Assembly (NCBI GenBank): GCA_039587475.1
Contig: JBDHIK010000011.1
Span: 1 to 44,360, forward strand
DNA: 44,360 nt
Source of the DNA: N074bin45 sp039587475
GTDB taxonomy: Bacteria; Gemmatimonadota; Gemmatimonadetes; Gemmatimonadales; GWC2-71-9
Direction of reading: 5' to 3'
Position numbers and translations under genes: made by a program. The notes under the pieces were generated by a model. That model ran no database searches. It had not been told where the DNA came from and worked only from the letters and a program-made list of their open reading frames with translations. This document shows positions 25,208 to 33,034 of this stretch, piece after piece. Numbering within the stretch: position 1 is the first letter of the stretch; the number at the start of each line of letters is the position of its first letter.

Positions 25208-26719
25208 GTGGCGAAGTACTATCTGACGACGGCAATCGATTACTCCAACGGCGACCCCCACCTGGGGCATGCCCTGGAGAAGATCGGCGCTGACTGCATC
25301 GCCCGGTACCGTCGGCTCCGAGGCGACGATGTCCATTTCCTGATGGGGATGGACGAACACAGCCAAAGCGTCATTCAGGCGGCGGCCGACAATGGTGTCG
25401 AGCCCATCCAGTGGGTGGACGACATGGCCGCTCGCTTCGTTGAATTCTGGGGCCGGCTGCATTGCAGCCACAACGACTGGATCCGCACCACCGAGCCCCG
25501 TCACGTCCACGCCGTCCAGACCCTTCTATCCCGCATCCAGGAACGGCACCCCGACGACCTGTTCCTCGGGGAGTACGAAGGCCTCTACTGTGTCGGGTGC
25601 GAGGAGTTCAAACAGCCCAACCAGATCGAAGACGACCACTGTATCGAGCATCCGACCCTGGTCCTGGAGGCCACCCGGGAAACCAATCACTTCTTCCGGC
25701 TCAGCGCGTACGGTGACAGGTTGCTCGACCTCATCCAGAGCAGTCGCTTCCGGGTCGAGCCCGCCATTCGAAGGAACGAGGTCCTGCGACTGATCGAATC
25801 TGGCCTCCAGGACATCTCCATCTCGCGGTCTCGATTTCCCTGGGGCATCCCCTTCCCCGGAGACGCGGACCACACGGTATACGTCTGGTTTGACGCGCTG
25901 ATCAACTACCTGTCGGCCACCGGGTTCCCGGAGCCAGGGTTCGACCGGTTGTGGCCGGCCGACCTGCACATCATCGGCAAGGGCATTTCCCGGTTCCACT
26001 GCGTGATCTGGCCGGCCATGCTCCTGGCCGCCGATCTCCCCCTCCCGGAAGAAGTCTGGGCCCACGGATATGTGCAGTGGGAAGGCGCCAAGATGTCCAA
26101 GACGGCCGGGACCGCCGTCAGTCTGGATAATGCCATCGAACGTCACGGGCCCGATCCGCTGCGCTACTTTCTCCTCCGCGAGATCGGTTTCGAAGGTGAT
26201 GGCAACTTCACCTGGGAACGGTTCGATGAGCGATACACCGCCGACCTGGCAGACGGGTTGGGCAACCTCGCCTCTCGCGTCCTCGCCATGCTGGGCAAGT
26301 ACCGCGACGGGGTGGTACCGGACAGTGCGGGAACGTCCCTGGATGAGACCGGCCGCCAGGCTGTGGGCGACTACCAGGAGCGCATGGACGCACTCGACCT
26401 CCGGGGCGGCGCCGAGGCCGCCTGGGACCTGGTGGCCGCGGCCAACGTCTATGTGGCCCAGACGGCACCGTGGGCGCTCGCTAAGGAAGGCAAGGACGAG
26501 GAGCTGGACGCGACACTGGCGGCCCTGGCGAGGTCCCTCTACCGCCTCGGCGTGCTGGTGAGCCCCTACATGCCGGAGAAGGCCGGGGAGCTCCTCGAGG
26601 CCCTGGGACAACCTGCCGACCCGGGGCCACAGGCGTGGAATGATCTGGCGGACACCCCCATGACGGGGGCCCGGACCACGAAGGGTGCAGGCCTTTTCCC
26701 CAAGGCTCCCCACCCATAA
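25208..26719 (+). CDS. metG: Methionyl-tRNA synthetase
   Basis: Class I synthetase, 503 residues, charging tRNA-Met. HIGH motif is HLGH (residues 18-21) and the KMSKS loop is KMSKT (295-299). The connective domain retains the CVGC knuckle, followed by a single Cys in DDHCIEH, so zinc binding may be incomplete. YVWFDALINYL and HIIGKGISRFHCVIWPAML are typical. There is no C-terminal tRNA-binding EMAP domain. GTG start abuts the ricT stop. The anticodon-binding helical domain fills residues about 350-480. Confidence 0.95.
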   Translation: MAKYYLTTAIDYSNGDPHLGHALEKIGADCIARYRRLRGDDVHFLMGMDEHSQSVIQAAADNGVEPIQWVDDMAARFVEFWGRLHCSHNDWIRTTEPRHVHAVQTLLSRIQERHPDDLFLGEYEGLYCVGCEEFKQPNQIEDDHCIEHPTLVLEATRETNHFFRLSAYGDRLLDLIQSSRFRVEPAIRRNEVLRLIESGLQDISISRSRFPWGIPFPGDADHTVYVWFDALINYLSATGFPEPGFDRLWPADLHIIGKGISRFHCVIWPAMLLAADLPLPEEVWAHGYVQWEGAKMSKTAGTAVSLDNAIERHGPDPLRYFLLREIGFEGDGNFTWERFDERYTADLADGLGNLASRVLAMLGKYRDGVVPDSAGTSLDETGRQAVGDYQERMDALDLRGGAEAAWDLVAAANVYVAQTAPWALAKEGKDEELDATLAALARSLYRLGVLVSPYMPEKAGELLEALGQPADPGPQAWNDLADTPMTGARTTKGAGLFPKAPHP

Positions 26720-26724
26720 AAGTA

Positions 26725-26737
26725 TTTGACAGTCAAA
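26725..26737. promoter_or_regulatory. Palindrome TTTGACaGTCAAA, possible operator
   Basis: A perfect 13-base dyad just after the metG stop and 25 bp before the M23 gene promoter. It also contains a TTGACA hexamer without a matching -10. Its spacing before the promoter suits an upstream binding site; a regulator is not known. Confidence 0.35.
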
Positions 26738-26761
26738 GACTTAGACGTGTCATTAGGAATC

Positions 26762-26790
26762 TTGACACCCCCCCAGGCGGGGCCCATCTT
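26762..26790 (+). promoter_or_regulatory. Promoter of the M23 peptidase gene
   Basis: TTGACA (26762-26767), 17 bp, CATCTT (26785-26790). The leader to the ATG at 26884 is about 87 bases. Confidence 0.65.
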
Positions 26791-26883
26791 ACCCTCCGCT
26801 GGAGAAGACTGGACCACAGGCCGTCGCCGGATGTGACCTGTGTAAGGCATTACTGGACAAGCACTTACTAAAGGTGCTCCATC

Positions 26884-27810
26884 ATGGCCAAGCGCCGCTG
26901 GACATTCGTGGTCGTGCCGGACGGAACTGAAGCCGCAAGAAGGCTGCAGGTTTCGACGCGCGCCCTGAAGCTGATCGCCGGGGGAGCCGCCACGCTGCTC
27001 CTGGCCGCGATGGTGTTCGGCTACGTCACGGTGTCGCACAAGCTGGATATGACCCGCTCCGCGCAACTGGAGCAGGAGAACGCCCTGCTGGCCGAAGAGC
27101 TCGGGCGTCTCCATTCGCAGGTCACGGCCCTCAACGATACCCTCGGCGTCATCGCCAGGCGTGACAGCCGCTACCGGGTCATGGCCAACCTCGATCCGAT
27201 CGACCCTCAGGTGCTGCAAGCCGGCATCGGTGGACCGGTCGAGGCGGGCTACAACGATGGGCTGACAGAAACGAGTGTCCTTGGGCGTCGTGCCGCAGAG
27301 GTCCAGGTCGACCTCAATGCCCTGATCCGCCGGGCCAACCTGCTGGCCTCCTCATTCGACGAGGCGGTCGACAGCATTACCGCTCACACGGAGCGCCTGT
27401 CGGCCACGCCCTCGATCCTCCCGACGCAGGGCTGGCTCTCGAGTGGCTACAAAGCCATGCGGATGCACCCCATTCTCAACTATGCCCGGCCGCACCGTGG
27501 TATCGACATCACGGCGCCCAAGGGTACTCCGATCCTGGCTCCGGCCGGCGGCGTCGTCAAATCGACCGGCTATCAATCAGGTTTCGGGAACGCGGTCACG
27601 ATCAGCCACGGCTACGGCATCGTGACCAAGTATGCCCACGCCGACAAGATCCTGGTCAAAGCCGGGCAGAGGGTCAAACGCGGCGAGCGGATCGCCCTCG
27701 TCGGCAAGACGGGCTTGGCCACCGCGCCTCATCTCCACTACGAGGTTCATGTGAACGGTCGCCCGGTGGACCCGCGGCGATTCGTCCTGCCGGAGGAAGT
27801 CGGCGGCTGA
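26884..27810 (+). CDS. M23 family cell-wall endopeptidase, membrane anchored
   Basis: 308 residues. A short cytoplasmic start (MAKRRWTFVVVPDG) precedes one membrane helix (about 30-50), then a coiled coil (about 55-90) and a linker. The C-terminal LytM/M23 domain has zinc ligands His204 and Asp208 (HRGID) and the catalytic HLH motif (His283, His285). All needed residues are present, so it should cut peptidoglycan cross-links rather than act as an inactive activator. AAGGTG precedes the ATG. It is ended by the terminator at 27840-27868. Confidence 0.92.
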   Translation: MAKRRWTFVVVPDGTEAARRLQVSTRALKLIAGGAATLLLAAMVFGYVTVSHKLDMTRSAQLEQENALLAEELGRLHSQVTALNDTLGVIARRDSRYRVMANLDPIDPQVLQAGIGGPVEAGYNDGLTETSVLGRRAAEVQVDLNALIRRANLLASSFDEAVDSITAHTERLSATPSILPTQGWLSSGYKAMRMHPILNYARPHRGIDITAPKGTPILAPAGGVVKSTGYQSGFGNAVTISHGYGIVTKYAHADKILVKAGQRVKRGERIALVGKTGLATAPHLHYEVHVNGRPVDPRRFVLPEEVGG

Positions 27811-27839
27811 ACGCGCTCCGGTACCGGCACTCTGGTTCC

Positions 27840-27868
27840 CGCCCCCTGTCTGTCACCGGGGGCGTTTT
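27840..27868 (+). terminator. Rho-independent terminator after the M23 peptidase
   Basis: CGCCCCC (27840-27846) pairs with GGGGGCG (27858-27864), followed by TTTT. Confidence 0.8.
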
Positions 27869-27884
27869 CGTATGCCCCGTGCCA

Positions 27885-27914
27885 TTGGTGTCCCGTTTCC
27901 AGCCTCGTTAGCTT
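27885..27914 (+). promoter_or_regulatory. Promoter of the lipoprotein gene at 27946
   Basis: TTGGTG (27885-27890), 18 bp, TAGCTT (27909-27914). The expected start near 27921 is downstream of the first possible start of the open frame (27913). Confidence 0.5.
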
Positions 27915-27945
27915 GCGAGCAGTGCACTTTCTTCGAGGGATGGCC

Positions 27946-28698
27946 GTGAGAGGCCCGAATGCGTTCCTTGGCGCCTTGTTGGCGCTGGCCCTGGGCTGCG
28001 ACGGTCCGCGCGAGGTCACCATAGAGGTGACCGTTCCTGACCTGGACGGCGTCGAGCACCCCGCGGCAGATCTTCCTATCGTCATCCTGCCGTACGACAG
28101 GGACAGCCTCCTGGGCGTCCTCGAGGCCCGGGCGGCTTCGTCCCGACCCCACATGCGGGCGCTGGACAGCTTGTTCTCCGCGTTCCAGGTGGACTATCTG
28201 GCCTTCGCGAGAGCCGCGCACCAGGTCGCGCGTTTCCACGACTCGATGGCGCTCTTGAAGGGCACCCTGGACACGCTGGACCGATCGACCGAAGATTATC
28301 ACACATGGTTTCAGGTCTTCGCCCAACTCAAGGACTCTCTGGCGCGCTCGGAACGACACCGCGACGAGGCTGCCGGGGAACTCCGGCGAGCCCGGACGGC
28401 GTTCGTTCCCTTGAGCGACAGCTTGAGGCAGGAGGTCCGACAGTGGGAGCAGGAGACCTTTCGCGACTACGATGACATGGTGGCGGACCTCATCAAGGAC
28501 TCCGGTCGCAATGGCCTCCGCGATACCACGGCCACCGACGGCCATGCCACCGTGGCACTGGGCCGTGGGGCCTGGTGGGTCTACGCCAGGGCCTGGGACG
28601 TGGAGAACCCGAACTCCGAATGGTATTGGAACGTTGCAGTCACCAGAGACACAGTCCGCTTGAACAGCCAGAACGGCTTACGACTCCCCAGCTATTGA
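27946..28698 (+). CDS. Lipoprotein of unknown function with helical middle region
   Basis: 250 residues from GTG 27946, preceded by GAGGGA with a five-base spacing; ATG 27940 is too close to that site. The N-terminus has a lipobox LALGC (Cys about 18). A beta-rich start is followed by a long, charged helical region (about 75-180) that may form a coiled coil, and a C-terminal beta portion (VALGRGAWWVYARAWD). I do not recognise the family. It is followed after 6 bp by the DsbA-like gene, so both are envelope proteins from one transcript. Confidence 0.7.
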   Translation: MRGPNAFLGALLALALGCDGPREVTIEVTVPDLDGVEHPAADLPIVILPYDRDSLLGVLEARAASSRPHMRALDSLFSAFQVDYLAFARAAHQVARFHDSMALLKGTLDTLDRSTEDYHTWFQVFAQLKDSLARSERHRDEAAGELRRARTAFVPLSDSLRQEVRQWEQETFRDYDDMVADLIKDSGRNGLRDTTATDGHATVALGRGAWWVYARAWDVENPNSEWYWNVAVTRDTVRLNSQNGLRLPSY

Positions 28699-28704
28699 GA
28701 TCCC

Positions 28705-29379
28705 ATGGACGCATCTGACCGCCGACCCACAGCGCCTCGCCGGCGCCGAATCCTCGCTGGCCTGACGGGCGCCATCCTGCTCGCCGTCGCGCTCGTCGCC
28801 GCCCGTGGTGCACCGGCCGGCCCAGCGCTCCAGGACGATCCTCTGGCGCCGCGGACCAAGGGGTCCGCTGAAGCGCCCGTGACCGTGTATGAGATGTCGG
28901 ACTTTCAGTGCCCGTTCTGCCGGCGTCACGCGGTCGAGAGCTTCCCGATCATCGACCGGGAGTACATCGAGACCGGTAAGGTCCGCTGGGTATTCGTGAA
29001 CTTCCCTATTCCCCAGCTCCACGCCAACGCCATCCCCGCAGCCCAGGTCGCGATGTGCTCGGCTCAGCAGGACGCGTTCTGGCCGGTGCATGATCTGCTG
29101 TTTCTGCATCAGGACACCTGGGGACCGCTGACGGAGCCCCAGGAGTTCATGTTGTCCCTGGCGGATTCCGTCGGCATCGACCGATCGGCGTTGGCGGCGT
29201 GCCTGCAGAGCCAGGAGACGCTGCCGCAGATCCAGGTGGATGCCGAGGGCGCCGTGCGCGCCGGTGCGACCAGCACGCCGACGTTCTACATCGAGGGCGG
29301 CCTGTTGGTCGGGGCCCACCCGGTCGAGGTGTTCCGCATGGTGCTGGACAGCATCTACGACGCCAAGCAGGGCGGTTGA
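28705..29379 (+). CDS. DsbA-like thiol:disulfide oxidoreductase, exported
   Basis: 224 residues with an Arg-rich n-region and one hydrophobic helix (about 17-38), a Tat- or Sec-type signal or anchor. The thioredoxin fold with helical insert carries the active site CPFC (Cys69, Cys72) in SDFQCPFCRRH and the cis-Pro segment STPTFYIEGG. This is the DsbA/BdbD group of protein thiol oxidases. It works in the periplasm, possibly alongside the TlpA-like lipoprotein at 5.7 kb. No DsbB or VKOR partner is nearby. Confidence 0.88.
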   Translation: MDASDRRPTAPRRRRILAGLTGAILLAVALVAARGAPAGPALQDDPLAPRTKGSAEAPVTVYEMSDFQCPFCRRHAVESFPIIDREYIETGKVRWVFVNFPIPQLHANAIPAAQVAMCSAQQDAFWPVHDLLFLHQDTWGPLTEPQEFMLSLADSVGIDRSALAACLQSQETLPQIQVDAEGAVRAGATSTPTFYIEGGLLVGAHPVEVFRMVLDSIYDAKQGG

Positions 29380-29388
29380 GCCGCGGTC

Positions 29389-29402
29389 CCGGTCCAGACC
29401 GG
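29389..29402. terminator. Weak hairpin between convergent genes
   Basis: CCGGTC-CA-GACCGG in the 23 bp between the DsbA-like and CPBP genes. No T run in either direction, so any terminator activity is uncertain. Confidence 0.25.
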
Positions 29403-30149
29403 CTACTGGGTGACGCTGAGGGCGAGAAAGACGTCGTATAGCGCGTGGGTCCAGGCCGTGATACCGAAGCCGCGCAACAGATACAGCGCGCTGAACAGGA
29501 CACCGGCGATGGTACGGAACGTGAACGACGGCACCGCAAAGGGGTCGCCGTAGGGTCCGATGTAGTGGAAGGCAGAGAACACCACGGCGCCGACGGCCAC
29601 CGCGAAGACCGCTGCCATTCGGGTCGACCACCCGAACACCTTGCGCCCCACCAGCGCCAGTCCTCCAACCAGCAGTACGCGGAACAGCAGTTCTTCGTAC
29701 AGCCCGGCCCCGAGCGAGATCATCAGCTGGGTCGGCAGGTCCAACTGATCGAACGGCCCCACCGCCAGCGGTGACCACTGGCCCAGCACGATGGCCGTCA
29801 GCAGGCCGGTCACGCCACCGAACAGCAGCGCGTAGACGACGGCTTCAGCCGTCATCCCGAGAAAGACCTTGCCGACCGGGGGCCCGTTGGTACGGATGTC
29901 CATGAGCACCCGAATCGAGGCGCCCCCGACCAGGAGCACCCCGAACGCGACCAGGCCCCAACGGCCGCCTGCGGCGAGGAAGAGGCTCTTGAGGACGACA
30001 TCGGCGCCGTTGCGCACACCGGTGATGGCATCCTGGCTGAGGCTGAACGCCAGAAGTTCGTAGGCCACCAACAGGGGCAATGCGAACACGAGGTCGTACC
30101 TCGGGTTGCGCACCTGCGCGGCGTAGCCCGGGTTGAAGATGGCGAGCAT
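29403..30149 (-). CDS. CPBP (CAAX-like) intramembrane metalloprotease
   Basis: 248 residues from ATG 30149, with about seven hydrophobic segments. Active-site motifs: GLYEELLFRVLL (EExxxR), FSAFHYIG (FxxxH) and WTHALYDVFLAL (HxxxD). Family members are membrane proteases that cut prenylated or other substrates, or act in bacteriocin immunity. The frame extends to 30329, but a TATCTT box five bases before ATG 30149 predicts a leaderless transcript, so upstream codons would be untranslated DNA. The first 37 codons plus promoter are duplicated at 32.7 kb. Confidence 0.87.
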   Translation of the reverse strand: MLAIFNPGYAAQVRNPRYDLVFALPLLVAYELLAFSLSQDAITGVRNGADVVLKSLFLAAGGRWGLVAFGVLLVGGASIRVLMDIRTNGPPVGKVFLGMTAEAVVYALLFGGVTGLLTAIVLGQWSPLAVGPFDQLDLPTQLMISLGAGLYEELLFRVLLVGGLALVGRKVFGWSTRMAAVFAVAVGAVVFSAFHYIGPYGDPFAVPSFTFRTIAGVLFSALYLLRGFGITAWTHALYDVFLALSVTQ

Positions 30150-30185
30150 CACCAAAGATAGCCGTTTCTCAGCGATCGCCAGTTG
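30067..30185. repeat. Direct repeat P, copy 1 (CPBP 5' end plus promoter)
   Basis: 119 bp, matched by 32673-32791 in the same orientation with about five mismatches and no gaps by eye. It covers the promoter and first part of the CPBP protease gene. Confidence 0.93.
30155..30182 (-). promoter_or_regulatory. Promoter of the CPBP protease gene, leaderless type
   Basis: Minus strand CTGGCG (30182-30177), 16 bp, TATCTT (30160-30155), five bases, ATG at 30149. It lies inside the duplicated 119 bp segment. Confidence 0.5.
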
Positions 30186-30219
30186 ACGGGGAGTCGAGTT
30201 GCCGCAACATTCCGGCCCG

Positions 30220-31539
30220 ATGCCGCGAACATCCCTGTGGTACCGCCTGAGCCTGTGGCTCGCCCGGCGCCTCGTCCCTCTCGGCGCCATTGCCTCTCCC
30301 AAACTCGACGAAGGCCATCGCGGCCGCACCGGTGCCCCCAGGCGCTTACAACAGTGGGCGGCGGCGTCCCGTGACCCGGCGCGGCCCCTGGTGTGGGTCC
30401 ATGCGCCGTCGGTGGGGGAGGGCCTTCAGGCCGCAGCGGTGATCCGCCGACTTCGCGGGCTGCACCCGGACTGGCAATACGCCTACACCTATTTCAGTCC
30501 GTCGGCGCGCCAGCTGGGCGACGATCTTCCCGTCGACATCAGCGACTACGTGCCGTATGACACTGTGGCAGAGACGAGCGCGGTGGTCGACGCGTTGCAG
30601 CCCACGGCGCTCGTGTTCGCCAAACTCGATCTCTGGCCACAGTTGGCATGCCGGGCGGCGGCATCGGGGGCGGCGGTGATGCTCGCGGCCGCGACGGTGC
30701 GCCCCGGAAGCGGCAGGATGCGGTGGCCGGTCCGTTCGCTCCTGCGCCCCGGCTATCGGGTCGTGTCTGCTGCCGGAGCCATCGCTGCGGAGGACGGGGA
30801 ACGACTGGTGCGGCTGGGCGTGGCGCCGGAAGCGGTGACCGTCACGGGCGACCCGCGGTTCGACAGCGTCTGGCACCGGGTTCAGAGCACCCGCCCCGAT
30901 GACCCACTACTCCGTGTGGGCGGTGGGGCTGCTACGCTCGTCGCCGGATCGACCTGGCCGCAGGACGATGCCGTTCTGCTCGGGGCGTTTGCCAGGGTAC
31001 GGGAGAAGATCCCGGACAGCCGCCTGATCATCGCGCCCCACGAGCCGACCCGGTCCCACCTGGCAGCCCTGGGCCGCGAGGCAGCCCGGCTGGGCCTCCC
31101 TGAGCCCACGATCCTGTCGGACGACGGGGAGCCGACTCGGTTCATGGTGATAGATCGGGTCGGGCTTCTGGCGGATCTGTATGGTGCGGGCCGAATGGCC
31201 TACGTCGGTGGCGCCATGGGCCACAAGGGAATCCACTCGGTGCTGGAGCCTGCCGCGTGGGGCGTGCCCGTGGTGTTCGGGCCCCACTGGCACCACAGCC
31301 GGGAGGCAGGCCTCCTGCTCGAAGCCGGGGGCGCCACGGCGCTCGCCGCCCCCGCGATCGAGCATCTGGGCCGGCTCTGGATCGAATGGCTGCAGAACGA
31401 CGAGACCCGGCAGCGCCAGGGGGAGCGGGCGCGCCGGGTGGTCGAGAATGGGCTCGGGGCGGCCTCACGGACCGCTGCACTCATCGAAAGCGCGCTACTG
31501 GACCACAGTGCCTTCGACCGTTACCGACCGGGTGGATAG
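30220..31539 (+). CDS. waaA: 3-deoxy-D-manno-octulosonic acid (Kdo) transferase
   Basis: 439 residues from ATG 30220; the frame goes on to a TTG at 30199. This enzyme adds Kdo to lipid A at the inner face of the inner membrane, so the organism makes LPS. N-terminal hydrophobic/basic anchor, then WVHAPSVGEG (commonly HAVSVGE), the donor-site region LVAGSTWPQDD and GGAMGHKGIHSVLEPAAWGVPVVFGPHWHH in the C-terminal GT-B half. Full family length. The last 155 coding bases lie in a 239 bp repeat whose second copy is a headless fragment at 32.8 kb. It is divergent from the CPBP gene; its 3' end overlaps a decayed antisense lipoprotein gene. Confidence 0.92.
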   Translation: MPRTSLWYRLSLWLARRLVPLGAIASPKLDEGHRGRTGAPRRLQQWAAASRDPARPLVWVHAPSVGEGLQAAAVIRRLRGLHPDWQYAYTYFSPSARQLGDDLPVDISDYVPYDTVAETSAVVDALQPTALVFAKLDLWPQLACRAAASGAAVMLAAATVRPGSGRMRWPVRSLLRPGYRVVSAAGAIAAEDGERLVRLGVAPEAVTVTGDPRFDSVWHRVQSTRPDDPLLRVGGGAATLVAGSTWPQDDAVLLGAFARVREKIPDSRLIIAPHEPTRSHLAALGREAARLGLPEPTILSDDGEPTRFMVIDRVGLLADLYGAGRMAYVGGAMGHKGIHSVLEPAAWGVPVVFGPHWHHSREAGLLLEAGGATALAAPAIEHLGRLWIEWLQNDETRQRQGERARRVVENGLGAASRTAALIESALLDHSAFDRYRPGG

Positions 31540-31623
31540 GATTCCTACGGTAATCACGGTGAACAGGATGTCGCTGAACCGTGCCTAGCTCTTGATGCGG
31601 ATGTCCGCCACGGCGGTGGCGTC
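31385..31623. repeat. Direct repeat Q, copy 1 (waaA 3' end and lipoprotein remnant)
   Basis: 239 bp, matched by 32796-33034 at a constant offset of 1411 with about ten mismatches and no gaps by eye. It holds the waaA 3' end and the 3' part of the antisense lipoprotein gene. Confidence 0.93.
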
Positions 31624-31650
31624 ATATGTGAGCGAGCATGCGCTCGTCAT
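31495..31650 (-). pseudogene. Decayed copy of the Bor-like lipoprotein gene
   Basis: Reading the minus strand from 31650 gives MTSACSLTYDATAVADIRIKS then TAG. The first part matches the lipobox region CSLTYDATA of the intact gene at 32906-33265, and VADIRIKS matches a segment about 60 residues further on. The middle is therefore deleted, and AAG has become TAG in the codon after IKS. The rest of the 3' end continues to 31495 without a usable frame start. The signal peptide part is unrecognisable. Confidence 0.8.
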
Positions 31651-31718
31651 CCCTACGAAAACCAAGTCCCCGGCCGAACACGCTCGGCGCAACCATCGGG
31701 TGACGAACCGGGGCACCG

Positions 31719-32426
31719 CTAACTCCCCGGTTTCCTGAACGAGTAGGTGAGACCCACGCCAATCGTGGACAGAACCTCATTGTCGGGTTGTTGCCAGTCG
31801 TAGGCGGCCCGGATCCCCAGGCCGTTCAGGAACGCGACTTCGAGCCCAATACTGAAGGCGAAGTCGGAGCGGGACTCGGTTCTCGTGGATGTCTCCCCCT
31901 TGAAGCGGAGGACGTTGTAATCGAGCCGCGGCGCGATCCAGGGTTTGATGGCCAGGCCCGACGTGGGAATCGTCCACATGGCGCTCACGCCGACCGGCAC
32001 GCGGAATTGCTCGAGCTTGCGCACGAGGGTGTCGGGCGTCGTAAGTGACGGAGGTGGGTCACCAATCTCCCAGAAGGCCACGCCGGCTTGGACGTTCACC
32101 GACAACGGGCTCATCGGCTTACCGAACACCTTCCAGTTGGCGGTGCCACCAGCGGCCACTTGCCCCAGGTTGAAGGTGTCGACCTCGATACTTGTGCCCC
32201 CAACCGACAGTGTGAACCCAAAGGCCCCGACGCCGAATGCTCCGGTTGCCGCGTAGCTGGAGCCGAGGAGCGTGCTGCTGCTGGGGAAGGCAGCGTCCGC
32301 CGCGAGGCTGAACCCGCCCGGGATGGGGGTGTTGTACACTGGGATACCAGGGAGCTGGGCAACCCCGGGGACGGCGTTCAAGAGTAGAAAGACGGAGAGG
32401 GATGTGACAACAGCTGTGCCTTTCAT
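31719..32426 (-). CDS. Small outer-membrane beta-barrel-like protein, paralogue 1
   Basis: 235 residues from ATG 32426, supported by GGAGG four bases upstream. Signal peptide ends near VPGVA (about residue 23), then QLPGIPVYNTP, a start shared with the paralogue at 33287-33940. Other shared blocks: SSYAATGAFG, GGTANWKVFG, VQAGVAFW, IKPWIAPRLDY and AFLNGLGIRAAYDW. Repeating short amphipathic strands suggest a barrel of 8-12 strands. The family is unknown to me. It is probably transcribed behind the chimeric gene 41 bp upstream, as no separate promoter is seen. Confidence 0.75.
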   Translation of the reverse strand: MKGTAVVTSLSVFLLLNAVPGVAQLPGIPVYNTPIPGGFSLAADAAFPSSSTLLGSSYAATGAFGVGAFGFTLSVGGTSIEVDTFNLGQVAAGGTANWKVFGKPMSPLSVNVQAGVAFWEIGDPPPSLTTPDTLVRKLEQFRVPVGVSAMWTIPTSGLAIKPWIAPRLDYNVLRFKGETSTRTESRSDFAFSIGLEVAFLNGLGIRAAYDWQQPDNEVLSTIGVGLTYSFRKPGS

Positions 32427-32467
32427 CGATCCTCCAATCGGGACCGGGACCGTCGGCGGAACACCGG

Positions 32468-32755
32468 CTAGCTCCCGGGTCTCCTGAATGAGTGGTTCAC
32501 GCCGACCCGGCTGGTGGACAAGGCAGCCCCGCTGGGCTTGATCCACTCGTACGCTGCACGAACGCCGAGGCCGTTCAGGAACGCCAGGTCGAGACCAAAA
32601 CTGAAGGCGAACTCCGTCTGATCGGATGCGGTTCCGCCAATCTTGACCTGGGAGGAATCGACGCGAGGGGCGACCAACAGGGGCAATGCGAACACCAGGT
32701 CGTACCTCGGGTGGCGCACCTGCGCGGCGTGGCCCGGTTTGAAGATGGCGAGCAT
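32468..32755 (-). CDS. Chimeric gene: CPBP protease N-terminus fused to outer-membrane paralogue C-terminus
   Basis: 95 codons in frame from ATG 32755. The first about 27 residues (MLAIFKPGHAAQVRHPRYDL and the hydrophobic LVFALPLLVA) copy the start of the CPBP protease. From PRVDSSQ onward the protein copies the last third of the outer-membrane paralogues (ASDQTEFAFSFGLDLAFLNGLG, RAAYEW, VGVNHSFRRPGS). The junction lies at a short shared sequence, GGCGACC against GGCCACC. The copied promoter and start are kept. No signal peptide remains beyond the protease's first helix. It may be expressed but is probably a rearrangement product rather than a selected gene. Confidence 0.75.
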   Translation of the reverse strand: MLAIFKPGHAAQVRHPRYDLVFALPLLVAPRVDSSQVKIGGTASDQTEFAFSFGLDLAFLNGLGVRAAYEWIKPSGAALSTSRVGVNHSFRRPGS

Positions 32756-32791
32756 CACCAAAGATAGCCGTTTCTCAGCGATCGCCAATTG
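32673..32791. repeat. Direct repeat P, copy 2
   Basis: Second copy of 30067-30185. One of the few differences changes the -35 box from CTGGCG to TTGGCG, closer to consensus. Confidence 0.93.
32761..32788 (-). promoter_or_regulatory. Copied promoter of the chimeric gene
   Basis: Minus strand TTGGCG (32788-32783), 16 bp, TATCTT (32766-32761), five bases, ATG at 32755. Confidence 0.45.
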
Positions 32792-32795
32792 GTTC

Positions 32796-32950
32796 AATGG
32801 CTGCAGAACGACGAAACCCGGCAGCGCCAGGGGGAGCGGGCGCGCCGGGTGGTCGAGAATGCGCTCGGGGCGGCCGCACGGACCGCTGCGCTCATTGAAA
32901 GCGCGCTACGGGACCACCGTGCCTTCGACCGTTACCGACCGGGTGGATAG
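32796..32950 (+). pseudogene. Headless waaA fragment (C-terminal 51 codons)
   Basis: The waaA frame (QWLQNDETRQRQGERARRVV to FDRYRPGG and TAG at 32948-32950) is open, but has no start, no N-terminal or donor-binding region and no promoter in this orientation. Several changes against copy 1 alter residues (for example Gly to Ala, Ser to Ala, Leu to Arg). It cannot make a transferase. Confidence 0.85.
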
Positions 32951-33034
32951 GATTCCTACGGTAATCACGGTGAACAGGATGTCGCTGAACCGTGCCTTGC
33001 TCTTGATGCGGATGTCCGCCACGCTGGTGGCGTC
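32796..33034. repeat. Direct repeat Q, copy 2
   Basis: Second copy of 31385-31623. Only four bases (32792-32795) separate it from repeat P copy 2, whereas 1199 bp separate the first copies, so the body of waaA is missing here. Confidence 0.93.

Noticed and set aside
32796..32950. Second functional waaA
   Set aside because: Only the last 51 codons exist; there is no start, donor site or acceptor site.
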